Shown here: one piece after another, positions 37,953 to 51,500 of the stretch
Position numbering within the stretch: the stretch's first letter is position 1
How the letters are laid out: each line of letters starts with the position of its first letter
Assembly (NCBI GenBank): GCA_008360955.1
Contig: LUCM01008726.1
Coordinates: 127,590 to 191,589 of the forward strand
Direction: 5' to 3'
Length of the DNA: 64,000 nt
Source: Fasciolopsis buskii
Lineage: Eukaryota; Platyhelminthes; Trematoda; Plagiorchiida; Fasciolidae
The notes under the pieces: generated by a model
The model's input: only the letters and a program-made list of their open reading frames with translations
What the model was told of the DNA's origin: nothing
Databases searched by the model: none
Made by a program: the position numbers and the translations under genes

Positions 37953-40027
37953 CTTTGAAATCGTGCGAATAAAAGGAGTTACAGAAACAAATTTTTAGGA
38001 ACAATAATAACAGGTAATAAACAATATCCTGCTACCGTAGACTCAAATTCAGTTAGGTTGGTTGAAAAAGGAACACTGACCTATAGCATAAACAACTAGT
38101 AGCTTATATCGAGAATTCGGTATCTGTAGACACCGAATGTTAAGCTGTATTGAAAAGACCAGATGTTATTGCAAATTCAGTCGGATAATGGATGTACTGA
38201 ATCTACTTTGAGTCCTTATTGTAGTTATCCACTGAATATTCATGGACGATGCTTATCGGCTGCCCTGTTTTCTTGTTCAACACAGTTCAAGCAAATTGAT
38301 GTTGTAACATGCACATGCCCATTACACTGGATTCTCTGGTGGCAGCGAAATATGTCAAAATAATGAGCACCTGCCATTTATCAGCTTAAATAATACAGCT
38401 TGATAGTAACTGCAGGCTGATCGCTAAGTTTCGCGAACTCACAACTTTATCACCATTAGCTAAGTTCCCGGTATCAAATACAAAGTATAATAGAGCACCG
38501 AATAAGCATACTAATAAACAAAATGTATACTACCGAAATGCAAAGAAACTTTTAGGTAACTGATATCCGAAGTTGTCGAATAAATCCAGCGAGCAAGGTT
38601 GTATTGTTTTTGCTTTTTTCGAAGGGGAAACGTCAAAGTAGTGTGAGAAGTCTTGTCTCTTTAAAGTTTCGTTTGGCAGATTTGACAAATGTAGGATCGT
38701 TCCGAAGGTGTTTTGTCTTCCGACTTCGCCCAAGGATCAACTTTACACTATATAAATTTGTCAAACCAATCTTTATGACCAATCATGCCCGTAAATTCGA
38801 ACCCGTCGGTGCTGATTGATTCGTAGGGATCGCCTGCTTTGGTGGACAAATGTACAAGAAGATTATCGTGGTAGATACCGTGTGCCCGTGTAATTTAGGT
38901 GATTAACCAATGCATTTTAAGACTAACATAGGACTACCCTTTAATGTGGCCCGGTAGCTCAGCTGATAGAAAACACTAAGTCTAAAAGAGCTAGTTATTT
39001 CCATGCTTGGGCTTGAATTTGGACGAGGTCGAAGTCCTTTCACAATTATATCAACTCTTCATATTCGAAGTACAGATCGGATCGCTACTGGACCTTAATG
39101 CTCACTTGCTGTCGGAGTGTCCACGCAAAGGTGTATCTGGAAACAGAACCAAAATTCCAAAAATTCAAAGTTTACTACATTTACTTCAGGGAATATTGGA
39201 GCTGAATGCTGTCCCCCCCCCACGGACTCGCAGTTAGTGAAAGCGCACTGATGAGTTCAGCATATCCAATACCAACGCGCATAATAAAAGAGTCAGTAAA
39301 AGTTAGTATACGGTCACTGTTGAGTGTCACACTAACCAGGTAGCAGTACAGGACAGTTTGACTAACATTCTGCATAGGCTAATATGGGATCAATAATGGC
39401 CAAAATAAATGCTCCTAAATGTCACTATTATGCTGCCCATGGAATTTGGAGTAATCAGTGTTCTGTTTGTGCGAGTATGTGATCATACAAATTTGTGCCT
39501 ACCCGTAGGACAATTTCACACCGCTTTATGGCGCCTTTATCGGTGATCCATATATTTGTAAAGTTAAAGTTTCTGCTAAACCTCTAATTTAAGATGTACT
39601 TTTTGATATTCTAGCGAGTTAGTCACAAGAACCAGCTTACACGAAGAACGTTGGTTAAGTCCGTAATCGAAATTGGCAATCTATAACTCCCAGTGATTCA
39701 ACGCAAATGAATGGCAATGCGTTTTACTAAACAGATGCGATAAGTGACCCTTTATATCCTACACCAGATGATTCATGAACTCAACCTACTGTTATTGTCT
39801 TCCAAAGTTCCCAAATGGGTAAATAGTGATATCACTAAATGCTGCTACAAGTTTATGGATTATTCTATTTGGTGTCACTCAACTCGATAACTAGACAGAT
39901 TTTGGGAAACAGCCAACCCAATCAGGCAAAATTTAACAGAGTGCAGCTGCTGGGGCTCTTTATGATCTGAATAGTTGAAAGATAAACAAAATCCATCGCT
40001 AGTAAGCATTTATCCCATTTGACTGAC
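37953..40027 (-). other. RPTP intron
   Basis: A 2,075-base intron. Apart from a tRNA-like repeat at 38947-39030, nothing is recognised in it. Confidence 0.8.
38947..39030 (+). repeat. tRNA-related SINE head
   Basis: GGCCCGGTAGCTCAGCTGAT is a near-perfect tRNA 5' end with box A, and GCTTGGGCTTGAATTTGG about 50 bases later resembles a decayed box B. The 3' acceptor strand that would pair with the start is absent. It is read as a SINE or tRNA pseudogene in an RPTP intron. Confidence 0.5.
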
Positions 40028-40569
40028 CCTTGAACAAGCAATCAGTGCCGCGCGATACTTGCAAGACAAATCAATTGGTTTATTGGCAACGTTGATCTCA
40101 GAATCTTCGATTGAGACAAATCCGTTGGCATAGCTCGTTGATCTGATGCGCCTTGGAATTCGATCGATCGATTGTCTATCCAATATTTCGTGCCCTTTAT
40201 TATTGGCCGCACGGGACATGCGCAAAGTGTGATCACTTCCAACAATCACAATGGCCGTATTGTGGTTCTGTTTAAACAAATCTTTCGGTGATCCCCGGAC
40301 GGCCAAATAGGGGACGTGTTCTTCGCCGGATTTTCGTAAATTGTCTGACAGAACTTTTAGTGTAAACTGATCAGATGCGTGGTCTGCTTTTGTTGTCGGG
40401 TCATTGGAACAGGCGTACGGGGAAATCAAAACAAAATACTCGTGTATTGGGCCGTTCTGTTCCGTGATGCGTTGTATGCGAAGTTCCAGAAGAGTGCCGC
40501 CAGTTGTCTCTCCTTCTCCCGGTGCAGGATGAATAGCTTCCAGTTCGGGTGGTTCCACCGAATGAGCTT
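40028..40569 (-). CDS. Receptor tyrosine phosphatase exon: membrane-proximal extracellular module
   Basis: A 542-base exon (180 codons), acceptor TTCTACTGAATAG, donor TCAAGG|GTCAGT (phase 0). It begins with an FN3-like start (PPELEAI), then strand-like GPIHEYFVLISP, a PYLAV segment matching the PYIAA motif of LAR-type receptors, and near the end NKPIDLSCKYRAAL, matching the N.PL....KY..F motif just outside the membrane in that class. Between them lies a basic RIPRRIRST, a possible R-x-x-R convertase site. LAR-type receptors are known to be cleaved in this region into two non-covalently linked subunits. Phases agree with both neighbours. The 5' boundary is the least certain part because the acceptor tract is modest. 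Confidence 0.82.
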
Positions 40570-42721
40570 CTATTCAGTAGAACAAAAAGGGATAACATCC
40601 CGATTCATGCGGCTTGAAAAGTGTTGTTCTAAATGATAACATCAACGCATTGTGATCAACCAGTTCATGCTCAGTCTGCAGATGGAAACGGGAAATAAAA
40701 TCCTTCCTATAGATATTTAATCATTGAGATTTTAACTGAATTGTTCTGACAAAAATGGGGTCGGTTAGACATAGCTGGTTGGGAAGCTTATTCATAACAA
40801 ACTTTCTCGTACACCTGTAATTTTTATCACTTTGCCACTAGTCCAGACTTTCCCATGCCAACAGTTAAAAATAAGGATAGTGAACTGCTTGTCCGTCTAA
40901 AGACATTCGATAGCCCTGGTGTTGGAGATATAGGTTTTAGTATTAATTAGGATGCAAGCTAAGGCAAAAAACAAGTATAAATCAATCTACCCCAAGAAAT
41001 GACAGCGACTAACAACTAATCATTGTTCCAACGAGATTTTTAACGCGTGGATGGCTACCTAAGGGACGGCAATCAGTTCTGGGCCGAAAATCCATATTGC
41101 ATTGCCTTTTGTCTCTCTGTCGTGCAACGCATCCTTTCTCGTGATTATTGCAAATCCAGTTTCACCAGATACGAGCGAAAGTAATTTGGGTTTTCAGGCA
41201 CTTTTATTACCTAGAGTTATTTATCAAAGATCAGCTAATTCGCTTGATCAGAGAGTCCAGCTGTGCACGTTCCATCAGGTATTAGCCAGACCAAAATAAA
41301 GTAGACGATCAGGAAAGAGTTTGCATGAACCGGACTGGCCTTAGACTTGACAACCCAGTACAGGAGGCAAGACACTGAACAAAAGAGGCTATTAATGTCT
41401 TGACAGCAATCGATCAACCGCCCGCGTCCCCATGGCATGCAGTTTTTCACTACTATTCCGCTGTTTTTGTCTGCTTCCTCCTCTCCTGATTCAGGTAGTT
41501 GAGTTTTACAGTCATACGGTTACAATTCATCATGTCACTGGAACTGGCATAGGCGTTATGAAAAGGATCAACTTCAAACTGCTAAGAAAATTCTGAGGTG
41601 ATTCCAGCAGGATCTCAGTAAATACATCAAAAGATCGGGAATAAAATGTGATCTCGTGGCCGCTATGCTGTGTAAAATGCATGACAACCTCAGCAGTTGG
41701 CTGTAAAAGTGTTTTCCTTTACTTATCATCGATGAAAGGAGAGAAAACTTCTAGAAGGAAATCCCAAACGAGGTTTCACGGACCCCAGCAGGGGCATTTG
41801 ACCAAACCTAGTCCAGCTAGTGTTTTGAATAAAGTTTCATACACTTTGCTGCTTTACCAGCTAGTGGCAACGGTCCATCTTTCAATATTTACATGTGTCG
41901 GACAGCAGCCCTCACCGATACAGGGTACACGCATACTACAGTAATATAAATGTGAAGGATATTGGATGGTCATATCCTATACCTTGGCATAATAGAACTT
42001 TTTCACTCAGAAATGATTAGAGATTTAAATTCGAGATCTGCCGGTCATACTGATGGTAGACGTTAATTCTTTGTCTCTCGGATCATTTCGACGTCTGACC
42101 TATTGAGACTTGGTATTTCAGAGTTCCTGTTGCCAGTTCCCCTTTCCGCGATTCTGAAATCCGTGCGTGCAATAGGAATCCCCACGATCGCACTGGTTTC
42201 TGTAATCGACGGACTGCGAAAAACTGCTTGAAAAAGTCATTTGATGATGGCAGACCGAATTGGCCATGGGGCTATTCAACCAGCTAGTGGTGGTTACAAA
42301 ATCCTGTATAACCGATGGTTTTGACCAAAAAACGAAATGTTGTGCGCTTTTCATTTCACTGTTGCCTTACGGTTAGTCGGAACGAACGGTGGCGAATCGG
42401 AGACAAAATCAATTGATTAGTCAAAGCAGAAGTTCACTTTCACGTTTTATAACATGTTACGTGTATTACGATTTTTCATTGAGGTAAATAAACGGAAAAA
42501 TTAATGCTTCTTGTATGAAGACCGTTGCTTTGTTCTTTCTGCTTCCGCAAACAAATGGTTCGACTACATTATTTAGCATGGTCCGTCGAGCAGGTGAATG
42601 CAGGTTTCTCATAAGCAGAGAGTAGTAATTAAGTTAGCAATGAAGGACAAGGACAACATGGTTGATTGCCAGTAAGTGAGACTTACTGGAGTTAGTAGCT
42701 GACAGTCACCCGCACACTTAC
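40570..42721 (-). other. RPTP intron
   Basis: A 2,152-base intron between the last full FN3 domain and the membrane-proximal module. No repeat or coding feature was recognised. The plus-strand ORF at 41.65-41.94 kb has no domain or splice support. Confidence 0.8.
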
Positions 42722-43025
42722 TTTTCCAATCAGTTTGACAGATAACTGTTACGGAAACACCCTCAGTTTGGTCCGCACCACTGATGGCCGAACTTAGATG
42801 ATACATTGGACGAACGGTGAACTCATAGCGGCTGTGCGGTTCCAGGTCAGTCACTTGGAGAAACTGCAGCAATTGATCCGGCGTGTGTCTAACCATCACG
42901 GTTGAGTACCAACTAGGAAAGCCCGTAGCTAGTTTATGAGGTTGTCGAATTTGTCGTTCCCCTAGATGCACAGACTTAAGCACACCATGCTCGGTGAGAA
43001 ACTCTTTCCGTCCGTTCAGAGTTAT
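42722..43025 (-). CDS. Receptor tyrosine phosphatase exon: second half of an FN3 domain
   Basis: A 304-base exon (101 codons), acceptor TCTGTTCCTATTCAG, donor GGAAAA|GTAAGT (phase 1). It starts ITLNGRKEF, which continues the YE of the upstream exon into FN3 strand C. It then shows the FN3 E-F signature VTDLEPHSRYEFTVRP (consensus L.P.T.Y...V.) and strand G near SVTVIC. The loop between strands C' and E is long. Phase 0 at the 5' end and phase 1 at the 3' end match both neighbours. Confidence 0.88.
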
Positions 43026-46000
43026 CTGAATAGGAACAGAGAAAAGCTTTTTAGAAAAAGTGTAGGGAATTGGGACAAGCTATGAAGCCGATAATATGAT
43101 CTTGATGAGTGTCAAAATATAAATATGATAAAATACTCTAATGGACTTGTTGGGTTCTCTAATCTTCAGCCTACTTATTCTCCTGCATTCTTTGGTTGCC
43201 AGTCGTACAAAAATAGGCTAAATTTAAAACTAGCCCCAACTTGTTTGTCTTACGTCACCCAAAATGTATACCTATTTATCTGGCCTTCTGTTGGAAGCCC
43301 TTTGCCTTGATTCTGCACAAGCGCATTTTGAACACAGAAGCGCTTTTGTTGTATGGTTCCTCAATATTTTCTTCCCAAAAGGTGATACGGCTTCTTTAGT
43401 CTGTCTTTATCTTACTTATAACCGTTCCGAAAGCAATTAGTCGATGCAGTTAAGTAGTGCGTATAATGAATGGAAGAGCGATATTAATCCAGAGACATGG
43501 GGAAACTCACCGTTATAGTTCTTAAATAGGCTAAATATCCGTGTACATCGATAACGATTCAAATGAAATCGCCTTGCAAAAACCGATCTCCGATTTACAC
43601 TCGACATGGGGATGTTTTCCTCATATTCAGCGGGAATTTACCACCTCTCTCGTATCCTTCTTCAAAACCCCTGGGAAGTACACTTCGAAAAGAAAGGCTG
43701 CCTAACTCAGAAAGGAATTCGCAAGTTCATTGAACTTCACAGTTTTTTGGCATCTTCGAGTTTAAAAATCCTTGATTATCTCAGGTCACATGAGAAATAC
43801 TCTTGTTAGATGTAGTTCAGTCCGGGTGGGAGTTATTCTGCTAAGACTAGCTACGGTTTTTGATAAAGAATTATTATTTCTGTCGTAACGACTCCTTTGT
43901 GGAAAGCGGAAGTAGAGAAGACGCCAAACTCATTATAATTCAGCGATGGAGAAAAACCATTCATTTTACAGACGACTAAGGACGAGTAAAATTGATTCCA
44001 TCAGCGGGAAAACAGATTAGCAAGGCTTCCTTCATACAGGTAGTATAAAGAACCGGATTAAAAAATTTCTATCAAGTGGAGTTATCACAGTTTTAAAATA
44101 CCAAGCTAAATTGCCAGAAAGTTGACAGGTTTCTTCTGACCGTTGATATTTTTGTTCTAGTTAAGTCACAGAAGCGGTTATCATTCTGATTTAACTCTCA
44201 GAACCATTCCAGATTTGTCCCAACTGTTTTGATCTACCACCGGATGGATGATCACATTTTCACGAATTATCTCTTGCATGCTTAGCGGGTTGGAGGGGAG
44301 CTGACCGCGTTTTCATAATTGATTGACATAGAAAAAGCTTGAGGCAGCCAAAAAAGATTTTGGTTTCTTAACAGGATTTTCTAAGGGTTGTTATTGCCGA
44401 CACAAGGCCAAAGTGCTAACGAATTTTCGGCGCCTTAGTAAAACGATCTGTCATTGTTAATTGCCTGTTGGATCCTTGGAATAGTTTCGCCCTGTGCTCT
44501 CACGGATCCCATCAGCTCGTTCCATTCCAATTCGACTGACTTTCGTCTGGGGCGTAGGAGGCGAATTTACCATAGTCCGATGTTTAATAGGGAATAAGTG
44601 CCTAGTTTGCTATATTTAGCATTGCAAGCCAACAGGTCTCATTTTCACTCGCTAGTTAACTGAAACTGTGAAAACGTAGGGAATCTTTTGGACCTAGATA
44701 ATGTATTCGAATAAATGTCCCAATAGGTAACACAATAGATTGAGGAAGTACCGCGTAAGATTAACTGCTAAAAAGCACCTAGATAAATAATATGATGCTA
44801 CTACTCGCTTTGCTTCCAATAGGCTTAATTTCTTGCCAGCTGGTCAGCAGACCAGTGTTTATTTCATAGTATTCTAGATGACGAGCGCATCGGTTTCTTT
44901 TTTCCAGTTGTACAGTCTCAGATATTTTTCCCACTTGCTGTCACTTTTGACTATCAACCGTCGTTTGACGGTAAAATGTCACCGCAGCTAACTTGCCCAC
45001 AGAAAGTTGTCCACTCCAGAGTGACGCATCGCACGTGCTACGGGTGGCCAAATGAACGAAAATGGAGATAAAACGTTTAGTCGACTATCCAATCTTTAGC
45101 GGCCCCGGTTACCTTAACAAGTGAATTTATGGCAGTATTGGAGTTCGAAGAATACATCCTTTGTAATGCGCATTGAATGAGTCATTTGCAAATGGCCATT
45201 CGGTATGGATAATCGGCATATATATATATATTTACATACATATAATCCAGCTTCCTTCCTCTATTTGAAGACGATGATTCTAACATTAAATTTGGTTAAA
45301 GATTCGTTTTTTCTTTCAAGCTGCCTAAAGCAGCCACTTTGCGCTTGTTTTTGTATTTGTGCTCATGCGTTTCAATCGAATGCACTAACAAAATAGGTCA
45401 ACAAAACGGAGAGAAAGCAATAATTTTCGCAGATTTATGACAGAGTTGAACTGGATGAAACCTTTAGTTAAATTTATGAACTAATTGTATTTAATTGCTA
45501 TTTAGGGATACAACTCTACTACATCCTAAACTAGTTTGGGTTTCGTGCAGAGTCAGAGTTACTGCGCGTGGATTCGGTCAGAGCGTGACGCACACTAAGC
45601 GGAATAACCAACGTCAGACGATCGCACACAACGGCGTGAATTTGCGTTAGTAGCCAAATCCACCTAACAATATGGTTCGACCCATTTAGATAGACCGAGT
45701 CTGCGCTGAATCAGTCTCACGTAAACACGTTTCATATTCGACCACGGCTCCGGATAAACAGACTGTTTATGCGTGGATGTTTCGACTTGGATGAGTAATT
45801 TTTTCTTGGGTCTGTTTCATAGCAGATTGGATCAAGGAGAATAAAGTAGAGAAAGGATTGTCAAACGGATTGTGTCTTCGTAGGTACCCGCGCCATAGTT
45901 TTGACGGGTGTCCAATCAATGATTCAAAATCCAGGTTTCAATTACTCCATCAATATTTTCCACCATGCTCCCAAATCGAAGCAATTTTGGAATGTTAAAT

Positions 46001-46564
46001 GCTCTTGTTTTTGCTCGTTCGAGTTTGTGAATTGCTGATGTGGACTGGACAAACCGAAAAAAATCGCGATGTGTGCTTCCGAAGACCTTTGAAGTAGTAA
46101 AATGATTCAAAATAGACCTTAATAATAATTCCCTTTTTATGTCAGTTTGTTAGATTTTCACTTTGGAACAACTTCCGTTTATCAGGTAAATACGATGTTG
46201 TGTCAGAAATACATCACGTGATTAACATTATCTCAAAGAGAGATTCCCTCAGATGAAGCTGAAATGAATTGATAGCATAGCAGTATATATATATATATAT
46301 ATATCCAAAGGTGTGTTCGTCTTGATGAAAAAATTACTACGATGATAGGCTGCAGAGTGAGGGCAGATTGGCTGCTTCAGTGTCTTTTGGTGAAGCAAGA
46401 AAAAAGATGGTTAACCACAAGCCAAGTCATCAGAGGTGCAAGGTTGGCTCATTGGCAAATTTTCAATAATAAACTGAACGGTTACAAGATACTACTACAG
46501 ATCACTTCGAAACAAAGCAGAGTCAAAACATCGGTAACTACTGTGATAATCAACTAGTTCTTAC
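43026..46564 (-). other. RPTP intron with TA microsatellites
   Basis: A 3,539-base intron. It contains a (TA)n tract at 46284-46304 and a shorter one near 45217-45231. No gene or mobile element was recognised. Confidence 0.8.
46284..46304. repeat. (TA)n dinucleotide microsatellite
   Basis: Ten uninterrupted TA units in an RPTP intron. Confidence 0.95.
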
Positions 46565-46855
46565 TTCATATTCCAGCAAATCTTTGAATTCTAAAGGACC
46601 GATCCATTCCAGTCCAATAGAGCTCGCAGTTTCTGAAGCACATTTCAAATTGCGCACAGCGTAATAGTCCGGACGCTTCGGCAATCCCAGTCGTTCCGTT
46701 CCAATGTGTGTGAGAGGTCGTGAAACTGACGGGGCTGCCAAGTTCCCGGAAGTCATTGCTGACAAATAAATAGCGTTAGACACGACGCCTTCACGACCAT
46801 TCTCGTCAATGGCTCTTACCTTGACCGCGTACGTCAGCTTCGGATCGAGGTTGGT
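46565..46855 (-). CDS. Receptor tyrosine phosphatase exon: FN3 end plus start of the next FN3
   Basis: A 291-base exon (97 codons, phase 0 at both ends), acceptor TTTTTGTTCTTTGACAG, donor TATGAA|GTAAGA. It opens with TNLDPKLTYAVKVRAIDENG, the E-F-G half of an FN3 domain with the conserved Tyr. A linker of about 35 residues follows, then RPDYYAVRNLKCAS and SSIGLEWIGP, the A-B half of the next FN3 domain with its conserved Trp. It ends at LLEYE in strand C. The linker between the two FN3 domains is longer than usual. Confidence 0.9.
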
Positions 46856-49019
46856 CTGTCAAAGAACAAAAATAATCTGTGACGTTGAGCGAAACCACAT
46901 TGTTTGGTAGGAATATTTTGTGACTAACTGTCCTTATGCCCCTCAGAACAGGAAAACAGTTTTCTTTGGAAAAGCCCGAATACAACTTTACGAAAGAAAC
47001 GTCCAAACTTCTGGAAGAAACGTCTAGAAGTCAACACGTCTGATCAAACATCCTGACCAGAAAAGCTCTTGGATTTGAACATAATTCTGTTGTAAATAAC
47101 CAGCATAGGACTATTTAAAATTGTTAAAAGTCAGTCATTTCAAATTACTTCCACAACAATTGCAAGTGTTAAATTTTATCGTATCTTGTTCTTTGTAGAG
47201 GTTCCGGTTTGGTCAGTGTTTCAGCTACCGCTACTAACCTTTCGTCACCTGTTGTTTGACCGAAACAAGTTGTCGTTTTCAGTATTTTTTCGTGATTTAC
47301 TGGTTTTGTGAGACAAACTAGGAGGCGTGTACTATGGTTTCACTTTTAGGATGCAACTTTAGAAACCCCGATTTTTAACGACTACTTTTGCGTACAATGG
47401 GAAATCCACTTGCGCACAGTATTGTTGATGCGCAATGACAGTTTCTCACAGAGTTTTGCTTTGCCAAACGATGAATCTTATTGTTCATCAGACTGACTGA
47501 GTGCAAAATAAGACTGATAGCATTTTCGAATTCGATAACAAATTATTAATTTGCAGCTGTAGGAAACTTGATGTGGCTTTCAAAAATGGATATTAGTCGG
47601 TGTTTTAGTTTCACATCGTCTCTTTTTAAATGTGCTACAACTGACCGAGTTCAATAAAAACTAATCGTTCTCAGCCTTGAGTGCTTCACAATTTTTTGAA
47701 AGTTCTCTCGCGTCGCGAAGTGAACTAAGGATGTGGCCGGATTATTGGTAGTATGGTTTCATGCCATTTGGCTCTCAACGACTGGGTTTGAATAAGCATA
47801 TACAGGAAAGCTAATGTCCTGCAACATTATTGAAAGTATTTTGAGATTGGCATCGAGTAAAGAGCACCCATAAGGTACAACTGAGCAGCAGTAGCATTAG
47901 AACGGAGCACTATCGTCAACAGGAGCACCGGTGGTGGGACTCGATCCTGTGTGATACGGCCCTCAACTAAACCTACTGAGCAGATTGCGATGGGACGACG
48001 TCTTCGCCGTTAGTCAGTTACATTTCATTTTTGGTTTTGATTTGGGTTTCAGTCCCTTTCACCTCCGATCATGTGTCGTATTGTGGTAATGGTTATTGTG
48101 TGCATTACCATGCATACGAATGCACATGACTCATGTGGGTGGTTTGTCCATATGCCGCTCATTCGGGCTAAATTAAGACTAATTAACTGGATTTAAAGTG
48201 TGCATTAGCAATGAGGGAAACAATTTAGCAGAACACTTCGGATGTCCATTCGGATGTCTAGTGAACTAGAAAATTACCACCTATTTTCAAACTCTGCCTA
48301 CTTCTGAAAGGTTTCACACTTAACGGGGGAGAGTAAGTCATCTTTCTCTCCGGATAAAACAAATCTTTCGGCCCCGTGACTGGTGAGTCAATGACTGCCT
48401 AACAAGCTAATTATCCATGACATCAGATCAGTCATGCAAAGCGACCGGCTTCCTGCACGAAAGAAAAACCCATGTGAACTGTGTCAGCTGATGTTCTACT
48501 TTCGTCTACTGCTGACAAATTAGTGGAAACATTTAGCATAGCCCGAGAGGATGACCACCTCTGTGCATTAAGTTTCAATAATAACCATGTTGTTGAATTA
48601 AAGTAAATTGCTCTTCATTAGGCTATTGAAAAAGCAAATGATGAAAAAGTTAAAGGTGCACACAGATGATGCGCCGGAACTCGATCATTTGGGCAATTAT
48701 TTTATTCCTCCAGTTTTTTTCAGCTTTGGGAATTTTTGTTATGATAGAGACATTGGACATAGAGTCAAAGGCGAGTCCATATATTATAGCTTCCCTAAAG
48801 TCTCTTAAACCGAAGTCTTGGATGTCTCCACTCCAGTCAAGATGAATGGGACATCACGCAATGAGCCGAACTTCCCAAAGGACGTTTCCCGCTCAACAAC
48901 TGCGAACGGTAATCTTCTTATTGCATACCTTTTTCATTATAAGAACAGTTTAATTCCTGATCTCAGGATGCTTCTAATCAACACCACCATTCTCAATTGA
49001 AGATAAAAGGTTTTCCAAT

Positions 49020-50100
49020 AACCTCGCTTAACTGCGGAATTCATAAACAAGCTGGAAAGGCGGAAGCCTTGACGATGACCATTTCTAGAGCTGAACTCCG
49101 ATAGAAAATTGCCACATGTACGGAATCGCTCTCAGCGTTTCATGGATAGGTGCCGGGCTAGAGAAACGAATTATTCTGACACATCCGCCAGTGAGAGGTA
49201 GTGCCGCAGGATGTCATGATCGCCTGAGTCGAAAGCCGCTTGCAGGACAAGGGTGACGGTGATTATGCATCTACGGAAGATGTGTCTATGTTGGAACACT
49301 TATCGTATGTAGAAACTACGGTCAATCGAAATAGGCTCGAATCTTAAGTGTACAACTTTCGTGAATGATTCATGATAACTGTAGGTTAGTGCCCGTGAAC
49401 AACTGGGATACAATATATAACAAACTTTTTCTCTTGTTATTTTCAGAGCAAAATCGATCGAAGTTCTAGTAAATCAATGATCCTGCCGATTAACAAACTT
49501 TGTTAATTATATTCATAGAGAAGACTTAAGAATTTTTTGAACTCCAGTGATAAAACTTCTCGATCATCCTTGACAAAATAAGGTAATGGCCCATCTGGTC
49601 CGGCGGTTTTGTCTTATCAAAACGTTTACTTTACTGACGACCCCCAATTCCGATGGAATACCAAGATACAGCCGCATTGTTCCATAAGCAGTCATAAGTA
49701 GAAACTTTGCTATGAAAATGGACCAACTAGATTTAGCCTTAAAGTCCTCCGTCTAACTCTCTGATCGACGGAACTGATAGTGAAACGGAGGGGGGGGTCA
49801 TCTAATTCCTTAATTACATCAGTTGCGCATACTTTGTGGGCCAATGTTTCTAATCCGTTGATTAGGATTTGTGGCTATTACCGTTGGCCGCAGCCTTTTC
49901 CACTTTCTGAAGTCTCCTTGTTTGCCAGGCCTCGCTTCTATTACGTGAGCTTCTAGCCAGATAATGTCTTAGTACTTTTCGCATTTCATTTTATTCGGAA
50001 TCAAGAACTGCTGATACGTGAGCATCCAACGGAGCAAATTGCGCCGACTACATCCAACGTTTTTGTAACATCCAGCCCAGAATCCTCCGTGGCATTTGCC
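49020..50100 (-). mobile_element. Decayed RTE-type LINE: endonuclease-RT linker and RT core
   Basis: Read on the minus strand with frameshifts. RSEAWQTRRLQKVEKAAANG matches the conserved linker before the RT of flatworm RTE elements (E.WW.R....ME.A...GN). KTKPPDQMGHY corresponds to the NKAPGPDG block. LVLQAAFDSGDHDILRHYLS is the FLD...AFDSVDR..LW..L block. FSSRNGHRQGFRLSSLFMN is the SSGVRQGCPLSPFLFN block. The YADD block was not found downstream, so the copy is 3'-truncated or decayed further. It looks like the same family as the 15.6 kb relic, with which it overlaps in the RT core. It is in the sense orientation of the host gene. Confidence 0.75.
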
Positions 50101-51146
50101 TTAGTGCACTTGGTCTGTTTACTCCGTTCACGATTTCCGCTCGGATCATGGTTATTTGGTTATGTAGGTACTCACAGATATCCCCTGAAGGGGCAAAATT
50201 TATCAGTCGTTGTCTGAAAGCACCTGTGAAGAACCTGTAAACGCAAAATAGATAACGGGTAGAGAGAGGCAGATTTGCTATCACTTGGCGCGTATTGGTA
50301 CCGGACGTTTCCAGAACGGGTGTTAGCCAGAGAAGTGCAAACAAGAACTACTTCCCATCCGACAAGGGTAATGTGCTGGAGTGATTTTGACTGGTAAAAA
50401 CACTCAAATGCAACCACAAACCAGAACCAATCGCATGTTCGACAGTTTTCTCCATTCTGAGGTGTTAACATCACAGAGATTTAACACTTGAAACAAAAGC
50501 AATTTTTAGTGCTAATGTACTTTTTATCGGTAATGCTTAACTCGTTGGTGTAAGATTAGCGGATTTTGATTTGTCGTGTCTATTATCCTAGTCAGCTGGG
50601 ACAATATTGCACTGATTATCTCAGACGATAACATGAGCGAAAACGTCGCAGAAAAAAGTCGGTTAATAACGACCAGACAAACTAGCCAACAGAATAACTA
50701 ATTACTGGGTATTGATTATATGAGACTAATGTAAATTATTTCATTTTCACTAAGAAAAGAAGGCCTTTTGTCTGCTAAAGTTTAGGGCTAGCGGAAACAG
50801 GGAACAGAAGCTATTATCGAGTAGCGAATGGGAAGTGGAAAAGATTCCTCCTCGTTTTTCACATTTTAAAGCATCTGATAAGCTAAACAAGTATGAGCAG
50901 CAGAGAAATGTTGGTCGCAGCACTTTCCTGAGCTCTAACTATATGATCCTGACTTGATGTATGATGAAACCTCTCATTCTCGCTATATTTGCTTGCGTGC
51001 ATCTGAAACAACGCAATGAGTTACTAAGATGCAACCGATACCACGTAAATCCATCACTGTCCAGCTGCATGTTGGTTAACGATGTGGATTTGTTATGAAT
51101 AGTAGACGCAGCTATGATTGTTCGGGGTTTTCTCGTTTTTTAATGT

Positions 51147-51500
51147 CGTTGATGCTGATGATGACAATGAGATAACTCTGGCTCAAAAGACGCTGATGAT
51201 GATGTTGAGGTTAATGTTGATGATGATGATCATGTTCACTGCCATACTAATAATGATGTTGATGGCAAAATTTATGACGATTCCGATGATGATGTTGAAG
51301 ATGACGTTGATGATGACGAGAATGCTGATGATGACGAGGAGGAGGAGGATGGTTGTGTTAATGATGACGCTGATGAAGATGCCGACGGTTGTGATGATGT
51401 TTTCCACGACTATATTAACGTTGATGTTGACTGCATTGATGCTGGTGACGATTCGGATGATCCATTTGATGATGATGATGATGATGGTGTTCCGGCAGAC
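51147..51500. repeat. GAT/GTT-rich imperfect trinucleotide tract
   Basis: About 350 bases dominated by GATGAT and GTTGAT triplets. It is open in several frames at once, giving a Met-rich 166-residue ORF on plus and an Ile-rich ORF on minus. These are consequences of the repeat and not genes. Confidence 0.9.

Noticed and set aside
38947..39030. A functional tRNA gene
   Set aside because: Box A is good, but box B is decayed, the arms do not pair and there is no 3' acceptor strand; listed as a SINE or tRNA-derived repeat.
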